Below, in pieces: positions 6,820 to 14,357 of a DNA stretch of 32,715 nucleotides. Position numbers and translations under genes: made by a program. Source of the stretch: Polyangiaceae bacterium (GTDB lineage: Bacteria > Myxococcota_A > Polyangia > Polyangiales > Polyangiaceae); the NCBI GenBank assembly GCA_020846005.1, contig JADLEQ010000111.1:1-32715 (forward strand). Direction: 5' to 3'. Every line of letters starts with the position of its first letter. Position 1 is the first letter of the stretch. The notes under the pieces were generated by a model. The model was not told where the DNA came from. It did not search any database and saw only the letters and a list, made by a program, of their open reading frames with translations.

Positions 6820-7695
6820 CTATTGCGGCTTCTTGCCTTTGTCCGCGGGGGGCGGCTCTTCCTGCTTTCGGGTCGCGTGCTCGACGTCCTTGTCCGTCTT
6901 GCGCGGGTCCTCGGCTTTGTTCTTCCGGTAGGTCGCGAGGTTGTCCTGGATGGACTTGTCGACCCACACGACGCCCACGATCTTGGCGTGCTCGCGGTTG
7001 ACGACCCGGACGTAGGTGGCGCCGTCGTGCCAGAGCGCCTCGTCGAACGGACGCTGGGCCTCGGGATCGGCCGCGAGGACGATCGGGGCCACGCCGAACT
7101 TCTTGGTCAGGATCTGGAGCGCGTCTTTGTACGTCTCGCCGAGCGTGCCCCGCTTCTTCAGCTTGTACTCCTCGTAGACCTTCCACAGGCGATCCTCGAA
7201 GAAGAAGTAGTTGCGCGCCGCCCCGGAGCGGAGCCGGATCTTCGACATGCTCTCGTTGTTCCGATACGAGTACTCGCCGTTCAGCTCCGACTGATCGACA
7301 CCCGTCGGCGTCTCGCCGAACTCGAGGCGGCTGCGCCGGAGGAGCTGCTTCTTGTTGGCGAGCTCCTCGTCGAGCGCTTCCATCCGGGGGCCGGGCTGGA
7401 CCTTCTTGTAGAGCGGGACGAATTCCTCGTCGAAGACCTTGTCGTAGACGCGGGCGATCTGCTCGTTGCTCATCCCCCACTTCACGCCGCGCGGAGGGGG
7501 CGCCACCTTCTTCTTCAGCACGCCGGGCGTGGCCTCCTCCTCCTTCTCCTTGCCTTTGTCCTTGCCCTTGCCCGGCTTCGCCGCCGCCTTCTTCTGGCCG
7601 AGGAGCGGCGGCGCCAGCGCCTCCGCGGAGCCCGGCAGGGCCACGGCGCCAAGCCATGCGGCAATGAGTGCGACTGCGAGCGTCCTGGGCTTCAT
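6820..7695 (-). CDS. Secreted protein with Lys-rich linker, function unknown
   Basis: 291-residue predicted exported protein. The signal peptide is MKPRTLAVALIAAWLGAVAL, with likely cleavage around residues 24-28. A very Lys/Glu-rich linker follows (about 35-63), then a mixed alpha/beta region with GVKWGMSNEQIARVYDKVFD, a segment rich in aromatic residues (YFFFEDRLWKVYEEYKLKK), and a tail again rich in Lys and Glu. No enzyme motif or known domain was recognised. The ATG at 7695 has an agagga with 5-nt spacing, which decides the start over longer upstream readings. It converges on the NifU-C-like gene and is divergent from the lipoprotein gene at 7891. A minus-strand tatctg or tatccg in the 7696-7760 interval could be its -10. 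Confidence 0.75.
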   Translation of the reverse strand: MKPRTLAVALIAAWLGAVALPGSAEALAPPLLGQKKAAAKPGKGKDKGKEKEEEATPGVLKKKVAPPPRGVKWGMSNEQIARVYDKVFDEEFVPLYKKVQPGPRMEALDEELANKKQLLRRSRLEFGETPTGVDQSELNGEYSYRNNESMSKIRLRSGAARNYFFFEDRLWKVYEEYKLKKRGTLGETYKDALQILTKKFGVAPIVLAADPEAQRPFDEALWHDGATYVRVVNREHAKIVGVVWVDKSIQDNLATYRKNKAEDPRKTDKDVEHATRKQEEPPPADKGKKPQ

Positions 7696-7890
7696 GCGTT
7701 CCTCTCGGGTCTCAGATACGTCGGGGCTCACCCTGGGGCCCGGATAGCACGGAACCGCCGCTCGTTCGACGCGCGCTCGGGCGCGGCGATTCAGGCGGCC
7801 CGCCCGCCGGCCCCGCGACGCTCCTCCCGAGCGCCGGTCCGCCACGCAGCCGCTCGACTCCGGTGGAGCGCGCGGGTAAGAAGCGCCGCG

Positions 7891-8451
7891 TTGCCCCGCC
7901 GTCTCGTCGCCGCCCTCACGATCGCGTTGGCGGGCCCGGCCGCCCTCGGCTGCGGCTCATCGCGTCCGCCCTCGGCCGTCGCCTCCGCTGAAGGCCTTCC
8001 CGAGTACGGGCCCGAGGACTCCGCGCTGTTCGACGACTCCCTCGCCCCCGAAGTGGTCACCCCCGGTCGCGAGGCGCCGCCGGCCGGCGGCGACGCCGCG
8101 CTGGCCGAGCGCAGCCGGCGAGCCGAGCTGATCCTGCCGGCGCGCATCTCGACGGTCACGCGGGACTCCGCGACGGCGCGCGCGCAGCCGAAGTATCAGG
8201 TCGAGCTCCGGGCGACCGCCGCGCCGATCCTGGGCTCGTTCGAGGACGAGGCGCTCGTGCTGGACGTTCGGACCGCCGGCGCTACGTATGCTGCGCTCCG
8301 CCGATCGGAGGACGCCCTCATGGGCCGGCGCGTCATCGTGCTGGCCCGGCGGTTCGCGTCCGGAGGCGACGCCGTCGTCCACTGGCACGCCGTCGCCGAC
8401 ACCCCCGCGACGCGCGCCACGATCCGCAGGATCGTCGAGCTTCACCGTTGA
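7891..8451 (+). CDS. Small predicted lipoprotein upstream of map
   Basis: 186-residue predicted lipoprotein. A short basic start (PRRL) is followed by a hydrophobic core and the lipobox ALGC, with C21 as the lipidation site. A linker rich in Ser, Pro, Ala and acidic residues follows, then a beta-rich region from RRAELILPARISTVTRDS to the end. No family was recognised. A TTG at 7891 is the best start because it places the signal peptide correctly; upstream codons add Arg/Pro-rich sequence with no signal character. The stop lies 17 bp before the preferred map start and overlaps an in-frame TTG, so the two genes are likely co-transcribed. Confidence 0.65.
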   Translation: MPRRLVAALTIALAGPAALGCGSSRPPSAVASAEGLPEYGPEDSALFDDSLAPEVVTPGREAPPAGGDAALAERSRRAELILPARISTVTRDSATARAQPKYQVELRATAAPILGSFEDEALVLDVRTAGATYAALRRSEDALMGRRVIVLARRFASGGDAVVHWHAVADTPATRATIRRIVELHR

Positions 8452-8468
8452 AGAAGGGACTCTCCAGC

Positions 8469-9299
8469 ATGTTGTGGCGCGCGACCTCGGGGATCGAGCT
8501 GAAGACCCCCGCGGAGGTGGAGGCCATGCGGGTCGTCGGCCGCATGGCGGGGGAGTCGCTCTGCATGGTCGACGACCTGATCCGCCCCGGCCTGACGACA
8601 GACGAAATCGACGCCGCCGTCCACGAGGACACGCTGCGTCGAGGCGCCATCCCGGCGCCGCTGCACTACGTCGGCACGGGCGGCACCGTGCCCTATCCGA
8701 GGAGCGTCTGCACCTCGGTGAACGAGGTCGTGTGCCACGGCGTGCCCGGGCCCCGGCGGCTCGCGCCGGGGGACATCGTGAACGTCGATATCACCCATAT
8801 TTTCGATGGGTTCCATGGTGACACCTCAGCTACGTTCTATGTCGGTGAGCCGAGCCCCGAGGCGCGGCTGGTGACCGAGGTGGCGCGGCTCTGCCTCGAC
8901 GCGGGCGTCGCGCAGGTGCGACCGGGCGCGCGCCTCGGCGACATCGGGGCGGCGATCCAGGAGCTGGCGGAGTCGTGGGGGTGCTCGGTCGTGCGGGACT
9001 TCGTCGGCCACGGCATCGGCCGGCGCTTCCACGAGGAGCCCAAGGTGGAGCACTACGGCGCCCGGGGCCGCGGCGTCCGGCTCCGGCCGGGGATGATCTT
9101 CACCATCGAGCCCATGATCAACCTGGGCGGGCACCGTACCCGGGTGCTCGACGACGGGTGGACGGCCGTGACCGCCGACGGCTCGCTCTCGGCCCAATTC
9201 GAGCACACCGTCCTCGTCACCAGCACCGGCGCCGAAATCCTCACCCAGCGGCCGCGCGCGCTGCGGAACAGCGAGCGATTCGCGGCCCAGCCCCGCTGA
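8469..9299 (+). CDS. map: Methionine aminopeptidase, type I
   Basis: 276-residue enzyme that removes the N-terminal Met from new proteins. All metal and catalytic residues expected for type I MetAP are visible: H90 (VCHGVP), D107 (NVDIT), D118 (GDTSATF), H181 (GHGIG), E214 (TIEPM) and E245 (FEHT). The ATG at 8469 has gaaggga about 9 nt upstream; a TTG at 8448 overlapping the previous stop would add seven residues. The length is slightly above the roughly 250-265 usual for the short type I form, because of a short non-conserved tail. It lies directly after a lipoprotein gene and before a promoter-containing gap. Confidence 0.96.
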   Translation: MLWRATSGIELKTPAEVEAMRVVGRMAGESLCMVDDLIRPGLTTDEIDAAVHEDTLRRGAIPAPLHYVGTGGTVPYPRSVCTSVNEVVCHGVPGPRRLAPGDIVNVDITHIFDGFHGDTSATFYVGEPSPEARLVTEVARLCLDAGVAQVRPGARLGDIGAAIQELAESWGCSVVRDFVGHGIGRRFHEEPKVEHYGARGRGVRLRPGMIFTIEPMINLGGHRTRVLDDGWTAVTADGSLSAQFEHTVLVTSTGAEILTQRPRALRNSERFAAQPR

Positions 9300-9576
9300 G
9301 GTCGCCTCACCGGGGCCCGTCCGCGGCGGGGCACCGCCGGCGGGGAGGCCGGCCGGGCCCCCTCCCCACCCGCCCCGGAGACCGGCGGGCCGCGCGCCCG
9401 GGCGGGCGGGGCGCCGGCGCGGGAGGAGCGCCCGAGCGGCCGAATTCCGACTCGCGAGGTGAGGCGCCGCTTGACGGGGCCGCGACGGCGCGACTACCGT
9501 GGGGCCGCACCCGAGCGCGAGCCCGGACGCACACGCTCGTCCCAGCGTGCAGCGGGGCGGCGCCCCGGATCGGAAG
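9300..9576. other. 277-bp intergenic region, GC-rich inverted repeats and a promoter
   Basis: This is the largest non-coding gap. The first half (9300-9440) is rich in runs such as gccggccggg and cccgggcgggcgg that could fold into hairpins and end transcription from map, but no T-tract is present. The second half holds the candidate promoter at 9471-9500. No small gene with convincing character was seen. Confidence 0.5.
9471..9500 (+). promoter_or_regulatory. Candidate sigma-70-type promoter of the pseudo-Fic gene
   Basis: ttgacg at 9471-9476 and taccgt at 9495-9500 are separated by 18 bp. This is the most canonical -35/-10 pair in the window. It would start transcription near 9507, giving a leader of about 70 nt before the ATG at 9577. 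Confidence 0.4.
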
Positions 9577-11610
9577 ATGGCGGCTGCCAAGAAGCGCAAG
9601 AAGCCTGCGAAGAAGACTTCGAGCTCCGCTCGAACCAAAGCTCGCAAGCCACTGAAGTCAAAGAAGAAATCCACGGGGCGCCGGAGCAAGCCGAGATCGG
9701 CGCCGCGGCCCTCGGGGAAGGCGCGATCACGCGCCGCGCGGCCTCGCGCGGCGGCGAGCCGCCCTGCGGCGAAGCAGCGCCCGAGCGGGGCGAAGGCGCG
9801 GGTGGCGGCCCGCAAGCGCGCCGCGCTGGAGCGCAAGCGACGTGAGCAGGCGCTGCGCGCCAAGCGACGAGAGGCCGCGCGCAAGAAGGCGCTGGCGCTG
9901 CGCAAGAAGCAGGCGGCGCTGAAGGCGCGGAAGGTCGCCGCGCAGCGCGCGAAGCAAGCCGCTGCCTTGCGTAAGCGCGCGGCGCTCGAGCGCGCACGCA
10001 AGGCCGCGCGCGCCCGGCTCGAGAAGGCGCGGGTGGCGGCCCGCCGCAAGGCCGAGCTCGGGCGGAAGGCCGCGCGCGCCGCGGCCTCGAAGGCCAAGGC
10101 CGAGCGCGCGAAGGCGAAGCGCGAAGCCGAGCGGGCCCGCCAGGCCGCGCGGCGCGAGCGCGAGCAGGCCGCCGCGAAGCAGCGGCGCGAGCGCGAGGCC
10201 GCCGCGGCGCTGCGCGCGCGGGCGCTCCAGGCGAAGCTGCGCGCGAAGACGCAGGCCGCCGCGCGCGCCGAGCGCGAGGTCGCGCGCAAGGCGGCTCGGG
10301 CCGCCAAGGAGGCCGCCCGGCAGGCGGCCCGTGAGGCGCGCGAGACCGAGAAGGCGCGGCTCAAGGCCGAGCGCGAGGCCGAGCGCGAGCGCGTCCGCCT
10401 CCAGCGCGAGGCCGAGCGCGAGGAGACGCGCAAGGCGCGCGAGAAGGAGCGGCTCGAAAGGGAGGCCGAGCGCGAGGCGTACCGGAAGGCCCGGGAGGCC
10501 GAGCGCGAGCGGCTCCGCGCCGAGCGCGAGGCGGCCCGCCGCGCGCTCGAGGGCAAGGTGGCCCGCGCCAGCCGCATCGCGGCCCGGGCGGCCCAGAGCG
10601 GGCGCAGCTCGGGCAGGGTCTATCGCCCGTCGATGATCCCGAACCAAGCCGGCACCACCCGCCGCGTCGACGCCGCGGCGTCGCAGCCGACGGCGTCGCA
10701 GCCGTTCGCGTCGTCCGGCCCGCTCGAGCCACCGCCTGAGCTGGCGAGCAGCCCCACCGCGGCGGTCCCTGAACCGCCGGCGCCGGCTCGCCCCGCGCCG
10801 CCGCAGCCCCCCCCTGCCCCCACGCGAGACGCTTCCCCGGAGGCGATCGAGGAGCGCTACGCACGGATCCAGCAGCGGCTGGACGACGCCGGCCCGGATT
10901 TCCGCCGGCAGTACGGCGAGAGCTTCGACATGTCGTGGATCCACCACGACAGCGCGCTCGAGGGGGTCGTGTTCACGTTCCCCGAGCTGAAGATGGCGCT
11001 CGATCCGAGCGTGACGGTCGTCCCCGACTCCAGCTTGCAGCCGGTCTGCGAGGAGATCCGCCGGCACAAGGCCGCGGTGGATCTCGTGCGCGACCTCGGC
11101 GAGAAGCGGCGCGCCTCGCTGACGGTCGACGTGATCAAGAAGATCTTCCTCACGCTGCACCCGGAGGAGGGCGACCTGAAGTCGGTCCGTTACCGCCGGG
11201 ACATCCCGCAGCACCGGCTCTACTTCCACGAGTACTCCGCGCCGGACAAGATCGCCTACAAGGTGCGCCAGGTCGTCGACTGGCTGAGCGGCCCCGAGCC
11301 GAAGAAGCTGCGCTCGCCCGTGCGTATCGCGGCTCGCGTCCACTTCGACCTCGTCCGGGTCTTCCCCTTCCAGACGGACAGCGGCAAGGTGGCGCGCTTG
11401 GTGATGAACCTGGTCCTCCTCCGATCCGGCTATCCTCCCGCGATCATCCACGCCGCTGAGCGGCAGCGCTACTACGAGGCGCTCAAGGGCGCGCTGCCCG
11501 TCCTGGTCTCGATGGTGGGGGAGTCGATCACGAACGCGCTGGCGAGCATCGAGAAGCTGCTCGATGAGCACGAGCACCGCCAGCGCCTGTTCGGCCCGCC
11601 GCCCGCCTGA
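9577..11610 (+). CDS. Histone-like tail / charged helix / degenerate Fic-domain fusion protein
   Basis: 677-residue protein with three parts. Residues 1-95 are extremely rich in Lys, Arg, Ala, Ser and Pro (for example AAAKKRKKPAKKTSSSART), like histone H1 tails, and would bind nucleic acid. Residues about 95-350 form a long, uninterrupted Arg/Glu/Ala/Lys-rich helix, likely a coiled coil or single alpha helix. After a Pro/Ser-rich linker (about 360-425) comes a Fic fold: the inhibitory-helix segment DSALEG (458-463), a YRRD region, and HFDLVRV leading into F596-PFQTDSGK604-VAR then LVMN and SGYPP. The canonical active site HPFx[DE]GNGR has become FPFQTDSGK, so the catalytic His is Phe596 and the phosphate-binding residues are lost. 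AMP transfer is therefore unlikely. The ATG at 9577 begins the basic tail; a GTG at 9499 would overlap the proposed promoter. The gene stands alone. Function is unknown. Confidence 0.85.
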   Translation: MAAAKKRKKPAKKTSSSARTKARKPLKSKKKSTGRRSKPRSAPRPSGKARSRAARPRAAASRPAAKQRPSGAKARVAARKRAALERKRREQALRAKRREAARKKALALRKKQAALKARKVAAQRAKQAAALRKRAALERARKAARARLEKARVAARRKAELGRKAARAAASKAKAERAKAKREAERARQAARREREQAAAKQRREREAAAALRARALQAKLRAKTQAAARAEREVARKAARAAKEAARQAAREARETEKARLKAEREAERERVRLQREAEREETRKAREKERLEREAEREAYRKAREAERERLRAEREAARRALEGKVARASRIAARAAQSGRSSGRVYRPSMIPNQAGTTRRVDAAASQPTASQPFASSGPLEPPPELASSPTAAVPEPPAPARPAPPQPPPAPTRDASPEAIEERYARIQQRLDDAGPDFRRQYGESFDMSWIHHDSALEGVVFTFPELKMALDPSVTVVPDSSLQPVCEEIRRHKAAVDLVRDLGEKRRASLTVDVIKKIFLTLHPEEGDLKSVRYRRDIPQHRLYFHEYSAPDKIAYKVRQVVDWLSGPEPKKLRSPVRIAARVHFDLVRVFPFQTDSGKVARLVMNLVLLRSGYPPAIIHAAERQRYYEALKGALPVLVSMVGESITNALASIEKLLDEHEHRQRLFGPPPA

Positions 11611-11691
11611 GCCCCCCCCGCCGCGCCCTCGGTCCGGGCGCCGGAGCCCCTCACGCGACGAGATCCGCCGGCCGGAGGCGCGCGCCGCCCG

Positions 11692-13092
11692 TCAGGTGCC
11701 GAGGACGGCGTCCCAGCCGGTGGCCTGGGCGAGCCGAGCCATGGCGACGTTGTAGTCATACGTCGCGGAGAGCACGCCGAACCGGCGCAGCGCGTGCTCC
11801 CGCGCCGGATCGACGATCTTCTCGTCCTCCATCGTGCCCACGTCGATGGCCTGCTGCACGCGGAGGAGCCACTGCCTCGCGTAGTGAGCCGCGCGGCGGG
11901 CCGCGGCGAGGCGCTTCGCCGCCTCGCTCGCCTCGGCGTACGCCTGCTCGACCTCGAACCCCACGCCGCCGAGCGCGAAGCGCTCCGTGGCACGCATCTC
12001 CTCGAGCTGCGCCTCGGCCTGCGCGACGCGCGCGGACTGGGGGAGGAAGTCGAGCTTCCACCGCGCAGCAAGCGCGAAGCCGTACACGAGGAAATTGGCG
12101 TCGTCGCGGACGAACGGGTTCCGTTGGTCGACGACCTCGGGCGCTCGCGCCCACCGGCCGCTCAGCGCCAGGCCGAGATCCGGGAGGTATCGCGCGCGCT
12201 CCAGCTCGACGAGCGCCCGGCGCGCGAGCACGCCGGCGCGCGCCATGTTCACCTCCGGCCGGTGCAGGCGCGCCGCCGCGAGGTAGGTGGGGAGCGGCCC
12301 GAGCGCGCGCGCCGTCCGGGCGAGCGGCTCGTCCGGCACGCCGCACCCCGCCTCGCCACCCACGAGCATCCGCAGCGCGGCGAGCGCCGTCGTCTGCGCC
12401 TTCCGCCCCTCGCTCTCCTTCACGTCGAGATCGGCGGAGTACATCTCCACCTTGAGCAATTCGACCTCGTCCCCCTCCCCCTCGGCCACCCGCGCCACGA
12501 GCCGCCGGCGGTGCTTCTCGACGCGGCGACGCGCGTCCGCGAGCAGCACGAGGGAGTCCCTCGCGAGCTGCACGCCCCAGAACGCGCGGCGCACGTCCAC
12601 CTCGACCGCGTTCCGCTCCCGACGCACCTCGTGGGCGCCCGCGAGCACCTGGGCGTCGGCCGCGGCGGTCGCGTGCCCGAGCTTCCCGAACGTCCACAGC
12701 GGGAGGGTCGCGTCGATGCCCACGCGCCAGGCGAGGGCCATGTTCGACGAGAGCGACACGTCCGTGCTCGGGCTGAACACCGGCGAGCCGAACACCGACG
12801 GCGCCGTCCCCGCCCCCGCGGTCGCGACGATGTCCCCGAACGGGGTGAGCGCCACCTGAGACCGCTGCGCGCGCTTCCCGGCGAGCCGCGCCTGCGCCTC
12901 CTGCACCTTCGGGTAGTGTCGTCGCGCCAGGACCAGGCACCGATCGAGCGAGCGGACGGCCTCGGCGCTCGCGCGCTGGTCGGTGACGGGCTCCGGCTCG
13001 TCGCCCGCGCGGGCCGGCGCCGCGTGGCAGGTGGCGAGGGCGGCGGCGATCCCGGCGCAGGCGCTCGCGAGCGCCCGCGAGAGGCGGCTCAT
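11692..13092 (-). CDS. TolC-family outer-membrane efflux protein
   Basis: 466-residue predicted outer-membrane channel of the TolC/OEP family. It has a signal peptide (LASACAGIAAALATCHAAPARA) and two long helical repeats, each rich in Ala, Arg, Glu and Gln (for example YPKVQEAQARLAGKRAQRSQ and SARVAQAEAQLEEMRATERF), separated by beta segments such as the DIVATAGAGTAPSVF stretch and LGLALSGRW, as in OEP repeats. The ATG overlaps the stop of the GGDEF gene by 4 bp, so translation is coupled. No inner-membrane pump or membrane-fusion partner is adjacent. It converges on the pseudo-Fic gene with 81 bp between the stops. A role in export is inferred from family; the substrate is unknown. Confidence 0.8.
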   Translation of the reverse strand: MSRLSRALASACAGIAAALATCHAAPARAGDEPEPVTDQRASAEAVRSLDRCLVLARRHYPKVQEAQARLAGKRAQRSQVALTPFGDIVATAGAGTAPSVFGSPVFSPSTDVSLSSNMALAWRVGIDATLPLWTFGKLGHATAAADAQVLAGAHEVRRERNAVEVDVRRAFWGVQLARDSLVLLADARRRVEKHRRRLVARVAEGEGDEVELLKVEMYSADLDVKESEGRKAQTTALAALRMLVGGEAGCGVPDEPLARTARALGPLPTYLAAARLHRPEVNMARAGVLARRALVELERARYLPDLGLALSGRWARAPEVVDQRNPFVRDDANFLVYGFALAARWKLDFLPQSARVAQAEAQLEEMRATERFALGGVGFEVEQAYAEASEAAKRLAAARRAAHYARQWLLRVQQAIDVGTMEDEKIVDPAREHALRRFGVLSATYDYNVAMARLAQATGWDAVLGT

Positions 13093-14219
13093 TCGGGCTC
13101 CCGCCGCCCGGGCGGCGGCCGATCCGAGCGCGCCCCGCGCGCGACCGGCCGCGCCGACGCGGGGCGCGCCGAGGGCGGCCGCGGCGCGCGCTCCGTCGTC
13201 GCTGGGCTCGGCCCGACGACGGGGGTGTAGACGTACCCGGTCTGCTGGAACACGCAGATCCGATTGCCACCGTCGCGCTTGGCCTGCAAGAGCGCGGTGT
13301 CCGCTGCCCGGAGCAGGGCGTCCTTGGTGCGCACGTCGCGCGACGGGAAGAGCGCGACGCCCATCGAGAGCGTGACGCCGAGCGTCCGCTGGTGCCCGGA
13401 GAACGTTCGAGCGCCCACCTCCCGCCAGATGCGCTCCGCGACCGTGACCGAGCCCGCGAAGTGGGTGCTCGGCAGGATGACCAGGAACTCGTCGCCGCCG
13501 AACCTCGCGACGACGTCGACCTCGCGCACGCTCTTGCGGAGCGCCTCGGCGACGGCCCGCAGCACGTCGTCCCCCAGCCCACGGCCCCCCGCGTCGTTCG
13601 CCTGCTGCAAGCGATCCACGTCGAGCACGACGCAAGCGAGCGGATCGTGGTAGCGCTCCGCTCGCTTGAACTCCTCGCCCAGGCGGACGTGGAGGTGCCG
13701 GTAGTTGTAGAGCCCGGTGAGCTCGTCGTGCACGCTCATCTGCTCGAGCTTCGCGCGGGCGCGGCCGACATGATCGTGGAGCCGCTTGATGCGCAGCATC
13801 GCCTCGACCCGCGCCAGCAGCTCGGCCTCGTCGAACGGCTTGCAGACGTAGTCGTCTGCGCCGATCCGCAGGCCCTCCACCCGGCTCGCGGTGTCGGTCT
13901 TCACGGTGACCAACACGACGGGGAGGAAGGTGTCGCTCGTCATCCCCTTGAGCAGCCGGCACGCCTCCAGCCCGGACAGCCGGGGCATCATCACGTCGAG
14001 CAGGACCAGGTCGATCCCGCCTCGGGCCACCCGCTCGACCGCCGACTGGCCGTCCTCCGTGGTGAGGACGGTGAACCCGTGCGAGCGCAGCGTGTTCGCC
14101 AACAGCTCGCGCGTCATCCGGTCGTCGTCGGCGACCAAGAGCGTGCCCCCGCGCGGGCGGGGCAAGCCGAGAGAGCTGCTGGGGGGCTCGCTGGCCGATG
14201 GGCGCTCGGAGTCCGCCAC
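13089..14219 (-). CDS. Response regulator with GGDEF (diguanylate cyclase) output
   Basis: 376-residue cytoplasmic regulator. The receiver domain (about 25-145) has the acidic pair DDD at 31-33, phosphoacceptor D75 (LLDVMMP), T105 and K127 (CKPF). The GGDEF domain (about 160-325) begins HDELTGLYNYRHL and has the active-site GGDEF at 241-245 and an RxxD inhibitory site (R232-D235) exactly five residues earlier, so c-di-GMP synthesis with product inhibition is expected. The DxDxFKxxND motif reads DVDRLQQAND, so Phe and Lys are Leu and Gln, a small departure that may lower activity. The C-terminal about 50 residues are Pro/Ala/Arg-rich and disordered. The cognate kinase is not in the window. The GTG start at 14219 lies 6 nt after tatact. 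The stop overlaps the TolC-like start. Confidence 0.93.
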   Translation of the reverse strand: MADSERPSASEPPSSSLGLPRPRGGTLLVADDDRMTRELLANTLRSHGFTVLTTEDGQSAVERVARGGIDLVLLDVMMPRLSGLEACRLLKGMTSDTFLPVVLVTVKTDTASRVEGLRIGADDYVCKPFDEAELLARVEAMLRIKRLHDHVGRARAKLEQMSVHDELTGLYNYRHLHVRLGEEFKRAERYHDPLACVVLDVDRLQQANDAGGRGLGDDVLRAVAEALRKSVREVDVVARFGGDEFLVILPSTHFAGSVTVAERIWREVGARTFSGHQRTLGVTLSMGVALFPSRDVRTKDALLRAADTALLQAKRDGGNRICVFQQTGYVYTPVVGPSPATTERAPRPPSARPASARPVARGARSDRPPPGRREPE

Positions 14220-14225
14220 GGTCGG

Positions 14226-14231
14226 AGTATA
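14226..14231 (-). promoter_or_regulatory. Candidate -10 for the response regulator gene
   Basis: On the minus strand tatact lies 6 nt before the GTG at 14219, which would give a leaderless or nearly leaderless transcript. It is a rare AT-rich patch in a GC-rich gap. No -35 was recognised. Confidence 0.4.
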
Positions 14232-14242
14232 CCGATCGGCGG

Positions 14243-14286
14243 GCGCGGCGCCTGATTTCGCGCGGCGCCTGATTTCGCGCGGCGCC
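14243..14286. repeat. 17-bp tandem repeat, 2.6 copies
   Basis: gcgcggcgcctgatttc is present at 14243-14259 and again at 14260-14276, with a partial third copy (first 10 bases) at 14277-14286. The array lies just upstream of the response regulator start. It is followed to about 14345 by an irregular gcc/gcg-rich tract. Confidence 0.9.
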
Positions 14287-14357
14287 GCCGCCGCGCCGCC
14301 GCGGCGCCGCCGCGCCGCCGCCGTGCCGCCGCGGCGACCCAGCGCTGCCGCGGCGCC
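14287..14357. repeat. gcc-triplet-rich low-complexity tract
   Basis: Irregular runs of gccgccgcg fill the rest of the gap between the LptD-like gene and the response regulator. They could fold into strong hairpins and weaken read-through from the upstream gene. No gene is seen here. Confidence 0.6.

Noticed and set aside
8826-11577. Long minus-strand frames opposite the pseudo-Fic gene
   Set aside because: Composed almost wholly of Arg, Ala, Ser and Leu, mirroring the repetitive Lys/Arg/Glu codons of the other strand; no domain character.
9577-11610. Fic toxin-antitoxin module
   Set aside because: No small antitoxin gene lies beside it, the active site is destroyed, and the inhibitory motif is within the same protein.
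11633-11645. Short hairpin (tccgg-gcg-ccgga) between convergent genes as a terminator
   Set aside because: Only a 5-bp stem and no T-tract; too weak to list as a feature in such GC-rich DNA.
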